Assembly: GCA_934203355.1 (NCBI GenBank)
Contig: CAKPZC010000078.1
Location: forward strand, 1 to 7,957
Length of the DNA stretch: 7,957 bases
Direction of reading: 5' to 3'
Source of the DNA: an uncultured Prevotella sp.
Lineage (GTDB): Bacteria > Bacteroidota > Bacteroidia > Bacteroidales > Bacteroidaceae
Both the position numbers and the translations under genes were made by a program. The notes beneath the pieces are model-generated. The model worked only from the letters and a program-made list of their open reading frames with translations. It made no database searches and was not told the origin of the DNA. Below are positions 1 to 6,057 of this stretch, one piece after another (position 1 is the first letter of the stretch; every line of letters starts with the position of its first letter).

Positions 1-66
1 ACAGAGAAGTTAAGCCCGCTTGCGCCGATGGTACTGCAATGCAATGCGGGAGAGTAGGTGGCTGCC
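1..66 (+). rRNA. rrf: 5S ribosomal RNA, 3' part (cut by left edge)
   Basis: The first bases match the 3' half of bacterial 5S rRNA: the AGAAGTTAAGCCC block, the GCGCCGATGGTACTGC helix region and the closing GGGAGAGTAGGTGGCTGCC segment. About the first 45-50 bases of the gene lie outside the window. The 3' end is placed near 66 because the CTGCC should pair with the missing 5' end; it could be off by a few bases. A strong terminator 10 bp downstream suggests this is the last gene of an rRNA operon transcribed from the left. Confidence 0.95.
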
Positions 67-76
67 TTCTTTACTT

Positions 77-116
77 AAGGTCTTCAAGGTCTAACGACTT
101 TGGAGACCTTTTTTTT
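77..116 (+). terminator. Intrinsic terminator of the rRNA operon
   Basis: Bases 77-91 pair with 96-110 over 15 bp (two G-U wobbles) around a TAAC loop, and an eight-T run (109-116) follows. It lies right after the 5S 3' end, as expected for the end of an rRNA transcription unit. Confidence 0.93.
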
Positions 117-129
117 ATGTCCAAACTTA

Positions 130-211
130 GGAGGGTATGGCATCCCTGCCATACCCACTCAGTCCTTATTATCGTAGATTGAGTGGGTGTAGCAAGGAAG
201 CTATACCCTCC
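130..211. repeat. REPIN-like double palindrome with GGAG heads
   Basis: Two 34-nt arms (130-163 and 178-211) are inverted copies of each other, identical at 28 of 34 positions, around a 14-nt spacer. Each arm is itself a palindrome. In the left arm GGGTATGGCA (133-142) pairs perfectly with TGCCATACCC (147-156) around TCCC. In the right arm 185-193 pairs with 200-208 with one wobble around AAGGAA. Both outer ends read GGAG going inward. Two inverted palindromic units, each with a GGAG or GTAG head, is the known plan of REP doublets (REPINs) mobilised by RAYT transposases. Assignment to that class is inference, because no other copy or transposase is in view. It could also be a simple extragenic hairpin, but the lack of a T run argues against a terminator. 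Confidence 0.6.
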
Positions 212-385
212 GATAATTACCCTTTGCACGCGCTATACATTATATAATAGTTGACAACTTGATTGTTAATATTTAGCAGCCTTCTTTGGCTTGTTTACAT
301 TATGTGAACTTCTTTTTCATCTATTACATGTGTCTTTCTCATTTTTTATAAAAGTATATATAAGTAAAATATTTTTCTATATTCA
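212..385. other. AT-rich intergenic stretch without recognised content
   Basis: No plausible coding frame or RNA gene is seen here. The only structures are an 11-bp palindrome AGTTGACAACT (249-259) and a short AGCC/GGCT stem near 280-290. The sequence becomes strongly AT-rich towards the promoter of the lipoprotein operon, as is common upstream of Bacteroidota promoters. Confidence 0.5.
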
Positions 386-417
386 TTCGTTAGTTGAAGT
401 TAAAATTGTTATCTTTG
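386..417 (+). promoter_or_regulatory. Bacteroidota-type promoter of the lipoprotein-DUF5723 operon
   Basis: TATCTTTG at 410-417 fits the Bacteroidota -7 element TAnnTTTG exactly. A weaker -33 element, TTCG (consensus TTTG), sits at 386-389 with the usual 20-bp spacer. Transcription should start near 423, leaving an AT-rich leader of about 67 nt before the ATG at 490. No Shine-Dalgarno sequence is seen, which is normal for the phylum. Confidence 0.55.
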
Positions 418-489
418 CAAAAGATTTTGAATTTAAGTTTATTTTATAAAACTAAGGTAGATTAATACAAACCCCAATAAAAAATATTT

Positions 490-2307
490 ATGCATAAAGG
501 TATCAACAACTCAAAAATTGTTGCTTGTATGCTCGCGCTTGGCTTTATGTCAGTAGGCACGAGTTGTACCGACAATGACTACGACTTGTCGAACATTGAT
601 TCTACAGTAGGATTGGGAGGCGACGGACTTCAGCTTCCTACCAGCAGCACTGAGAATATTGTTCTCGACGATGTATTGGATCTTAACAACAGTGACTTTA
701 TCACGATTGCCGAAAATGGTGATTACATGTTCCGCAAGGAAGGCGAGAATGTGAATCCTGCTCATCCTAATATCAATGAGGTTGTGGTTCAGAAGGCAAG
801 TATCAACAACGACTTTAAGGTTGAAGTGCCCGTAAGCGTGTTGTCACAGTCGAAGCGCAAGACATTGCGTCGTTCGAAGCTCAGCACAACAGCCACTGTA
901 GAGGGAAAGACATCGGAGTTCCATTATCATGGTGCGGCTTCATGCGACATCCGTGAGCTTGTGTCAGCTAAGGTTTCTTCGGATGTAACCATACATGTCA
1001 ATGTGACTGAAGAGTTGAAGAAGGTTGTTCCTACATTCAAGACAATGACACTCACCCTACCGCCATATATGAAGCTCAATGTGGGCAACTGCTCGCCATC
1101 CAAGCCCGATTATGATGCCGTCAATGGTATTGTGACATTCTATAATGTGTCGAGCTCAGCCGATATTTATCTTCACGCTACTGTCAACACACTCGACTTT
1201 ACTACCAAGATGACTGCCGAGAACAGTCTGAAACTCACTCCAGGTGTCGACGGAGCCGATGGCAGTGTAGACCTTAATGGTGAGGTGCATATGGGAATAA
1301 CCTTCGACGAGGTGTTTGTTTATGGCAATTCAACTTCCAATCTCTATCTTTCGTCTAACATGACCATGGGGCCAATCACCATATCAGAGGCAACTGGAAA
1401 GTTCGACCCTGAGATTGACCTTAACGACCTCGGACGTGTTGACATCAAGGACGTGCCCGATTTTCTTACCGACGACGATGTGACAGTTAATCTCTATAAT
1501 CCTACTATCGAGTTTACTGTGACAAGCGATATCGACGTAGTGGGTCTTGTCAATGGCAACCTTGTGGCAGAAGACGCACAGGGCAACAAGATGGCACAGG
1601 TAGCAATACCGCAGATGACCATCAAGCCCAATACTGTGACACATATCTGCATTTGCAAGCGTCTCGAAGGCATCGATGCCTCGAAGTATGACGAGGTGAA
1701 GGTTGTGCCCAATCTCTCCGACATTGTGGCAAAGATTCCTAATCACATTCGTTTTGTTGCCGATGCTCATGCTGATGCCACACGCCAGTGCACTGTAGCT
1801 CTTGGCAGAGAGTATAACATAGAGCCAGAATACTCAATGTCGGCTCCGCTCGCTTTCGACGAGGGTGCTCAGATTGTCTACACCGAGACTATAGACGGAT
1901 GGAACGAGGACATCGACAAATTCAGTTTCGCCGAAGGTTCATATATAGAAATGACCACCGAGTTTGAAAACAAGATGCCCGCTTATCTCAAGGTGAATGC
2001 GTATGCTATTGACGTGGAAGGCAATGAGATAGCTCAGAATCGCGTCAGAGTGGATGTGTCGAATTCAGTGAAGGCTTCAGAAGATGGCGTTACAGCCGCT
2101 ACAACTCCGCTGACCATCCAGCTCCACGAGACAGAGAAGGGTGCGCTGAAGAAAGTCGACGGCATTGTGTTCCGCATTGTAGCAGCATCGGAAGACGAAG
2201 GCTCAAAGGCTATTGTAGGACAAACAATCAATGCCTATAAGCACACTCTTATTGCACGCAACATCAAGGTGAAACTTGTTGGCAAGATTATAGCAGACTT
2301 CAACTAA
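490..2307 (+). CDS. Predicted lipoprotein of unknown function, partner of a DUF5723 protein
   Basis: This 605-residue protein begins with a lipoprotein signal: K3 and K9, a hydrophobic stretch 10-22, then G-T-S-C with the acylated cysteine at Cys26. The residues after it are acidic (T-D-N-D-Y-D), resembling the surface-export signal of Bacteroidota lipoproteins, so outer-leaflet display is plausible but inferred. I recognise no enzymatic motif. The body alternates short beta-type strands and looks like several beta-sandwich modules; a segment around residues 331-345 (VNLYNPTIEF, N337-P338) recalls the Asn-Pro pattern of LEA/WHy-type domains, a weak resemblance only. The start is the first ATG after the promoter; the next Met (14) would destroy the signal peptide. 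The gene ends in three in-frame stops (TAA TAA TGA). The DUF5723 gene starts 21 bp later on the same strand, so the two are probably co-transcribed and may act together at the outer membrane. Confidence 0.85.
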   Translation: MHKGINNSKIVACMLALGFMSVGTSCTDNDYDLSNIDSTVGLGGDGLQLPTSSTENIVLDDVLDLNNSDFITIAENGDYMFRKEGENVNPAHPNINEVVVQKASINNDFKVEVPVSVLSQSKRKTLRRSKLSTTATVEGKTSEFHYHGAASCDIRELVSAKVSSDVTIHVNVTEELKKVVPTFKTMTLTLPPYMKLNVGNCSPSKPDYDAVNGIVTFYNVSSSADIYLHATVNTLDFTTKMTAENSLKLTPGVDGADGSVDLNGEVHMGITFDEVFVYGNSTSNLYLSSNMTMGPITISEATGKFDPEIDLNDLGRVDIKDVPDFLTDDDVTVNLYNPTIEFTVTSDIDVVGLVNGNLVAEDAQGNKMAQVAIPQMTIKPNTVTHICICKRLEGIDASKYDEVKVVPNLSDIVAKIPNHIRFVADAHADATRQCTVALGREYNIEPEYSMSAPLAFDEGAQIVYTETIDGWNEDIDKFSFAEGSYIEMTTEFENKMPAYLKVNAYAIDVEGNEIAQNRVRVDVSNSVKASEDGVTAATTPLTIQLHETEKGALKKVDGIVFRIVAASEDEGSKAIVGQTINAYKHTLIARNIKVKLVGKIIADFN

Positions 2308-2328
2308 TAATGACAATTCTATAGCTAC

Positions 2329-3753
2329 ATGAAAAGAATAGGAAAATACATACTCGCCGCCTCGCTTGCTGTTGTGGGTGGCAACGCGATGGCACAGGGT
2401 CTCAACTCTGGCTATTTCACTGAGGACTACAAGTTCCGCCACAACATGAATCCGGCTTTTGACAATGAGCAAAACTACGTGTCGGTACCTGCACTCGGCA
2501 ATTTGAACGTGCGTACTCAGGGTAACTTCGGACTGGGCGACGTGGTGCTCGACAATCCGCGTTACGGTATCGACAGCGACAAGAAGAAGACCACATTCAT
2601 GAACCCCTACATATCTTCTGCTGATGCTTTGGCGGGATTCTCAACAGGCACCAATAAGGTGAATGCTGATGTTGACATCACACTCCTTTCGGCTGGTTTC
2701 AAGGGATTCGGTGGCTACAACACCATTTCGATTGACGCACGTGCAAATATGGGAGTGGCACTTCCTTATACTCTGTTTGAGTTTGCCAAGAACACTGGCA
2801 ACCAGACTTACGTGATGGACGACATCAATGTGCATGCCCAGTCGTTCGTGCAGTTGGCTTTCGGTCATTCGCGCAAGCTCAGCGACAAGTTGCGTGTGGG
2901 TGGAAAGTTGAAGATGCTCTTCGGTGTTGCTCGTGGCGATGTGCAGATAACCAACCTTCGTGCCGACTTGGCCGGTGAGAACAAGTGGACAATGTCGGGA
3001 CGTGCTGTTGCCAACATGTCGATGAAGGGTTTCACTTATCAGCAGAAGGAGAAGGAGTATAAGCAGGATGGCAAAGGCACCTACCGCTACGTGAACGACG
3101 TGGATGTCGACGGTGCTGGCGTGAGCGGATTCGGTTTGGCTCTCGACCTTGGTGCTGTTTACAAGATAAACGACGACTGGCAGGTGAGTGCAGCTCTTGT
3201 CGACCTTGGCTTCATTAGCTGGTCGAACGACATGATGGCTGTGAACAAGCAGGAGTCGTTTGAATTTAACGGTTTCCACGACATTGCTATCAAGAAGCGC
3301 GACGAAAACGGTAATATCAAGGACAACTCTTTCAAGGGTCAGGGCAACAAATACTCCGACCAGCTTGCCGATTTTGCCAACCTTACCGACCAGGGTGACC
3401 AGGGAGGTCGCATGACTGGCATCGGTGCTACTGTTAATGTGGGAGCCGAATACGTATTCCCGCTCTACCGACCGCTCAAGTTCGGACTTCTAAGTTCTAC
3501 TCGTCTTAATGGCAAATACACATGGACCGAGGGACGCCTTAGCGCAAATGTGGCTCCGTTGAAGTGGCTTGATGGTGGTGTAAACTTTGCAGTGAATAGC
3601 TTCACGGCAAGTTGCGGATGGGTTGTAAATGTTCATCCCAAGGGCTTCAACGTGTTTGTGGGCATGGACCACTTGCTCGGCAAGGTGAGCAAGGAGTTTA
3701 TACCGCTCAGCTCGAATGCAAGTGTGAACGTAGGCTTCAATGTTGCGTTCTGA
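2329..3753 (+). CDS. DUF5723-family outer-membrane beta-barrel protein
   Basis: This 474-residue protein has a type I signal peptide (M-K-R, hydrophobic core 8-18, cleavage after A20-M21-A22, mature start Q23). Mature features match what I know of Bacteroidales DUF5723 proteins: LNSGYFTEDYKFRHNMNPAF near the N-terminus, an LLSAGFKGFGGYNTI stretch, GGKLKMLFG near 190, LLSSTRLNGKYTWTEGR near 390 and HPKGFNVFVGMDH near 440. Alternating hydrophobic strands run to a C-terminal phenylalanine (VNVGFNVAF), the signal for insertion by the BAM complex, so an outer-membrane barrel resembling PorV/FadL types is likely. The family has no established function. The gene follows the lipoprotein gene by 21 bp, presumably in one operon. 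No T-rich terminator follows; the next structure is the foldback repeat at 3781. Confidence 0.85.
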   Translation: MKRIGKYILAASLAVVGGNAMAQGLNSGYFTEDYKFRHNMNPAFDNEQNYVSVPALGNLNVRTQGNFGLGDVVLDNPRYGIDSDKKKTTFMNPYISSADALAGFSTGTNKVNADVDITLLSAGFKGFGGYNTISIDARANMGVALPYTLFEFAKNTGNQTYVMDDINVHAQSFVQLAFGHSRKLSDKLRVGGKLKMLFGVARGDVQITNLRADLAGENKWTMSGRAVANMSMKGFTYQQKEKEYKQDGKGTYRYVNDVDVDGAGVSGFGLALDLGAVYKINDDWQVSAALVDLGFISWSNDMMAVNKQESFEFNGFHDIAIKKRDENGNIKDNSFKGQGNKYSDQLADFANLTDQGDQGGRMTGIGATVNVGAEYVFPLYRPLKFGLLSSTRLNGKYTWTEGRLSANVAPLKWLDGGVNFAVNSFTASCGWVVNVHPKGFNVFVGMDHLLGKVSKEFIPLSSNASVNVGFNVAF

Positions 3754-3780
3754 TAACAACAATATTATTAAAGACAAGAG

Positions 3781-3988
3781 GAGGAGGGTGTGTCAAAATA
3801 GGAGTTAGAGGAAGTTAAGAAGAAGTTAATCCATCTACGATGGATGGAAGTTCTTGCTAAGGCAAGCGGCAAAGCCGAGCGAACGGACAAATGCTTTATT
3901 TTCAACAAATTATACATATGTCCGCTAACTTCCGTTAACTTCGGACGAAGCCCTAACTTCCGTTAACTTCTATTTTGACTCCCTCCTC
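3781..3988. repeat. Foldback element with long terminal inverted repeats (MITE-like)
   Basis: The left end (3781-3819) is an inverted copy of the right end (3951-3988). Both begin GAGGAGGG going inward, then share TCAAAATAG, AGTTA and GGAAGTTA with a few substitutions and a 2-nt length difference. Inside, CTAACTTCCGTTAACTTC occurs twice exactly (3925-3942 and 3953-3970). GAAGTTA or its complement occurs six times: 3811, 3822, 3926, 3936, 3954 and 3964. CGGACA (3884-3889) faces TGTCCG (3919-3924), and a small CGGC-AAA-GCCG hairpin lies at 3867-3877. No reading frame of note is present and no clear target-site duplication flanks it. It fills the gap between convergent genes. It may be a non-autonomous mobile repeat or an intergenic hairpin that insulates the two units; the first is favoured because of the layered repeats and the absence of a T run. 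Confidence 0.65.
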
Positions 3989-4005
3989 TATCGCGTTGTA
4001 TAGGA

Positions 4006-4029
4006 TGAACTATCTTGTTGTATAGTTCA
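4006..4029. other. Small perfect hairpin after the acetyltransferase gene
   Basis: TGAACTAT (4006-4013) pairs perfectly with ATAGTTCA (4022-4029) around an 8-nt loop. A direct 9-bp repeat, GTTGTATAG (3995-4003 and 4017-4025), overlaps it. It lies 19 bp past the stop codon of the minus-strand acetyltransferase. It could help end that transcript, but no T run follows the stem on the minus strand, so a terminator role is doubtful. Confidence 0.3.
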
Positions 4030-4047
4030 GCTTCATGCTGTATTTCT

Positions 4048-4638
4048 TTATATTTCGGCAAGCAAGTGTCGCATTTCGTGGCCTCCCCATTTAGCGTCGT
4101 TTACATACTTGAATCCTATCGACAAGTATAGACGTTCGGCGTTTGGGTTGCCCTTGTCAACGAGCAGTGCCGCTGGCAGATTTAGCGATTTTGCGTGCTC
4201 AATCATCCGTTTTAGAAGCATTGATGCTATGCCGCGCTTTCTGTATTCAGGATATACCGCCAGTGAGTCGAGATAGAATTCGCCTGCTTGTGTCTCGTCG
4301 TCCATTTGTGAATAGTCCATCTTCCAGTCGCTGAGGGCAGCCTCTTGGAAGCGTCGACGCAGTCTATGAAGTTCACCACCGTCGTAGCCTACAATAGCTC
4401 CTGCTACCGGTGCCCGCTCTATGTCGCCATTAGTAGCTTCCTCGTCGACAGCCATGAAGGCGTTGCGCCAGCTGTATTGCGAGTCGTCCATTAGTACGAG
4501 TCTCACCATAGTCTGGTAGAAGTCGTCGAGGTCGTGTTTGTCGCCTACGAGAAACTGGCAGCAGTCCTCGGTCATAGCTGTCATAATGAGTTGTGCTATG
4601 TCGGCAGCGTGTGATGGATTGGCAGGAATAATTTTCAT
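4048..4638 (-). CDS. GNAT-family N-acetyltransferase
   Basis: This is a 196-residue protein with the GNAT fold, predicted to transfer an acetyl group from acetyl-CoA to an amine; the acceptor is unknown. The acetyl-CoA pyrophosphate loop is clear: FYLDSLAVYPEYRKRGIA (121-138) carries the R-x-x-G-x-A signature at R133-G136-A138, followed by the helix SMLLKRMIEHAKS. Motif B is NPNAERLYLSIGF (164-176) with N164, Y171 and G175. The N-terminal part (MKIIPANPSHAADIAQLI) is the usual first strand and helix. An insertion at about 85-120 (LHRLRRRFQEAALSDW) makes it longer than minimal family members and may shape the acceptor site. The start is an ATG 23 bp after the stop of the secreted-protein gene upstream on the same strand, so the two are likely one operon with no obvious functional link. 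It is probably cytoplasmic. Confidence 0.9.
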   Translation of the reverse strand: MKIIPANPSHAADIAQLIMTAMTEDCCQFLVGDKHDLDDFYQTMVRLVLMDDSQYSWRNAFMAVDEEATNGDIERAPVAGAIVGYDGGELHRLRRRFQEAALSDWKMDYSQMDDETQAGEFYLDSLAVYPEYRKRGIASMLLKRMIEHAKSLNLPAALLVDKGNPNAERLYLSIGFKYVNDAKWGGHEMRHLLAEI

Positions 4639-4661
4639 AGTCTTTTATTGATTTGTTGTTT

Positions 4662-5144
4662 TTAATATTTGTCAAGTATTTTCTTTATTTTTTTTGCCCG
4701 TGTCTGTGTTTTCGCTTTATTGCCTGGTGCGAATAGTTGGAACAGTCCGAGCAGGTTGAACCCTTGGTTGGGATTGGGTAGAGCAGCATTGTCGCGAATA
4801 CTCTTTGTGGCTTTCTGTGCGTCGAAAGCAAATCCAGGTGTTGTGACTATCACGTCGTTGAGCACCACCTCCTGTGGTATGAGGAAAATAGTGTCTTGTT
4901 GAAGTTCAGTTGCGCCCACTCGTCGTTGCATATAGTTTTTTTGGGAGATTGTAGCACTTGAGAAAGGTAGCTCTGTGTGAAAGTGTCCGAGATAGTCGGT
5001 AGTGGCTCGTTGACCGTTGCCAGTTGTCACGACAACTCCCGACAAAGGCATCCGTGTGTCCATGTCGGCAATGACCGTATTCTTCTGTGCATATGTTTTG
5101 CTGGCGATCAAGGTAAGGAGTATAATTGTCGCAAATTTGTTCAT
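4662..5144 (-). CDS. Small secreted protein with carboxypeptidase-regulatory-like domain
   Basis: The 160-residue product starts with a signal peptide (MNKFATIILLTLIASKTYA, cleavage before Q20), so it is exported to the periplasm or outer membrane. Residues 22-100 form a carboxypeptidase-regulatory-like beta-sandwich: V-I-A-D-M-D-T-R-M-P-L-S-G-V-V-V (24-39), then the family's T-D-x-x-G-x-F motif (T49, D50, G53, F55), ending in LNDVIVTTPG. Such domains often head TonB-dependent receptors, but no plug or barrel follows. The tail is short, with a hydrophobic LLGLFQLFAPG patch (131-141) and a basic lysine-rich end. Function is unknown; it may be an adaptor or surface-binding module. A longer frame opens 18 bases upstream at TTG (5162), but the ATG at 5144 gives a better signal peptide and is preferred. 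The GNAT gene follows by 23 bp. No convincing promoter is seen: TACTTTTG (5167-5160, minus) lies too close to the start and lacks a -33 partner. Confidence 0.8.
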   Translation of the reverse strand: MNKFATIILLTLIASKTYAQKNTVIADMDTRMPLSGVVVTTGNGQRATTDYLGHFHTELPFSSATISQKNYMQRRVGATELQQDTIFLIPQEVVLNDVIVTTPGFAFDAQKATKSIRDNAALPNPNQGFNLLGLFQLFAPGNKAKTQTRAKKIKKILDKY

Positions 5145-5273
5145 GTCTACAAATTTACACAAAAGTAGTCTGCCCTACAACCCATTTATTTATTATTAAG
5201 ACCGTTTGTGCAAAGTTTATATAAAATGTCTTTAGTTGTAAATCTATGAATAAGGAAATAAAAGCCAAATCGC

Positions 5274-5304
5274 TTGTTTATATGGATTTAAATGTCTAAC
5301 TTTG
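5274..5304 (+). promoter_or_regulatory. Promoter of greA
   Basis: TAACTTTG at 5297-5304 is an exact Bacteroidota -7 element (TAnnTTTG), and TTG at 5274-5276 (followed by TTT) gives the -33 element with a 20-bp spacer. The start of transcription is expected near 5310, so the greA leader would be about 120 nt and would contain the terminator-like hairpin at 5335-5380. Confidence 0.7.
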
Positions 5305-5309
5305 CAATT

Positions 5310-5380
5310 GTAAACTTTTTGGAAGTAATATGAACTGAGAATTCCGGCAGTAAGACCAGTGTCGGAATTCTTGGTTTTTT
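5310..5380 (+). ncRNA. Possible short leader RNA of greA (GraL-like)
   Basis: If transcription starts at the predicted promoter near 5310 and stops at the hairpin ending at 5380, an RNA of about 70 nt results, most of it the hairpin itself. E. coli greA is known to have this arrangement: a terminator in its leader yields an array of short GraL RNAs. The sequences are not compared here and the RNA is inferred only from promoter plus terminator. The 5' end is an estimate. Confidence 0.35.
5335..5380 (+). terminator. Intrinsic terminator inside the greA leader
   Basis: Bases 5335-5349 pair with 5360-5374 over 15 bp (three G-U wobbles) around a 10-nt loop. Six T residues (5375-5380) follow immediately. 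This is a well-formed Rho-independent terminator. It cannot serve the divergent minus-strand genes upstream and lies between the greA promoter and the greA ATG (5431), so it either limits greA expression or ends a short RNA. No alternative antiterminator pairing and no leader peptide were found by eye. Confidence 0.75.
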
Positions 5381-5430
5381 ATTTAATACATACGAAAAAA
5401 CAATAACTAACAAAAAACAACGATTACATT

Positions 5431-5898
5431 ATGGCTTACATGTCACAAGAAGGCTACGACAAGCTCGTTGCCGAATTAAAACAGCTCGAATCAGTAGAGC
5501 GTCCCAAGGCATCGGCCGCCATTGCTGAAGCCCGCGACAAGGGTGACTTGAGCGAGAACGCCGAGTATGACGCCGCCAAGGAGGCACAGGCACATCTTGA
5601 GGAGAAAATCAACCGCATTAAGGTGGCTATTGCCGAGGCAAAGATTGTCGACACTTCGCGCTTGAGCACAGATTCTGTTCAGATTCTCTCGAAGGTGGAG
5701 ATGACCAACCTTGCCAACAAGGCAAAGATGACCTATACTATTGTGAGCGAGAGCGAGGCAAACCTTCGCGAGGGCAAGATTTCTATCACTACTCCTATTG
5801 CTCAGGGCTTGCTGAACCATAAGGTTGGCGACGAGGTGGAGATTAAGATTCCGCGCGGCATCATCCACTTGCGCATCGACAAGATAACAATTGAATAA
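5431..5898 (+). CDS. greA: Transcription elongation factor GreA
   Basis: GreA enters the secondary channel of RNA polymerase and stimulates cleavage of the extruded RNA 3' end in backtracked complexes. The 155-residue product has the normal family length and both domains. The N-terminal coiled coil (about 1-75) has the acidic tip KGDLSENAEYDAAKE, in which D39 and E42 correspond to the catalytic D41 and E44 of E. coli GreA. The C-terminal FKBP-like domain (about 80-155) ends with the family pattern ISITTPIAQGLLNHKVGDEVEI. The start MAYMSQEGYDKLVAEL is typical. Expression probably passes through the leader terminator at 5335-5380. A second terminator separates it from the HIT gene downstream; greA next to a HIT gene is, as I recall, a frequent neighbourhood in Bacteroidales. 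Confidence 0.97.
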   Translation: MAYMSQEGYDKLVAELKQLESVERPKASAAIAEARDKGDLSENAEYDAAKEAQAHLEEKINRIKVAIAEAKIVDTSRLSTDSVQILSKVEMTNLANKAKMTYTIVSESEANLREGKISITTPIAQGLLNHKVGDEVEIKIPRGIIHLRIDKITIE

Positions 5899-5946
5899 AA
5901 TCAGTCGGCTTCCGGCTTCCTGTTGTTTAGGATGTCTGGTAGCATG

Positions 5947-6012
5947 ACGCCATGCTGTCAGACAAAGTTCCCCCATGTGGAAAACGGTTGTATGATGGCA
6001 TGGCGTTTTTTT
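5947..6012 (+). terminator. Terminator between greA and the HIT gene
   Basis: ACGCCATGCTGTCA (5947-5960) pairs with TGATGGCATGGCGT (5993-6006) over 14 bp with two wobbles. A seven-T run follows (6006-6012). The 32-nt loop is unusually large and has weak inner pairing (TTCC with GGAA). It probably ends most greA transcripts. The HIT gene may then need its own promoter: TACTTTTT at 6036-6043 with TTTG at 6010-6013 is a weak candidate that starts very close to the ATG. Confidence 0.75.
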
Positions 6013-6057
6013 GTTAGGTATTAAGACTTGAGATTTACTTTTTTTAAAGACAACGAT

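Noticed and set aside
251..275. Sigma-70-like TTGACA followed by TATTTA
   Set aside because: The spacing is only 13 bp and this phylum uses TTTG/TAnnTTTG promoters; a better match stands at 386-417.
2641..3279. Open frame of 212 codons on the minus strand inside the DUF5723 gene
   Set aside because: It lies wholly antisense to a well-supported gene, its composition (rich in His, Val, Leu and Ser) is that of a complementary-strand shadow, and no promoter or family motif is seen.
3612..3818. Small plus-strand frame overlapping the end of the DUF5723 gene and running into the foldback element
   Set aside because: It is out of frame with the barrel gene, has an unnatural Cys/Arg/Gly-rich composition and no start signal.
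3781..3988. Possible CRISPR array or tandem-repeat locus because of the repeated CTAACTTCCGTTAACTTC
   Set aside because: There are only two copies of the 18-bp unit, the spacing is not that of repeats and spacers, and the dominant pattern is inverted; no cas genes are nearby.
5491..5976. Minus-strand open frame of 161 codons over greA
   Set aside because: It is antisense to greA, has no motif and crosses the greA terminator; it is a by-product of greA codon use.
6028..6057. TTG start for the HIT protein adding ten residues
   Set aside because: The added residues are not family-like and overlap the weak promoter region; the ATG at 6058 gives the standard N-terminus.
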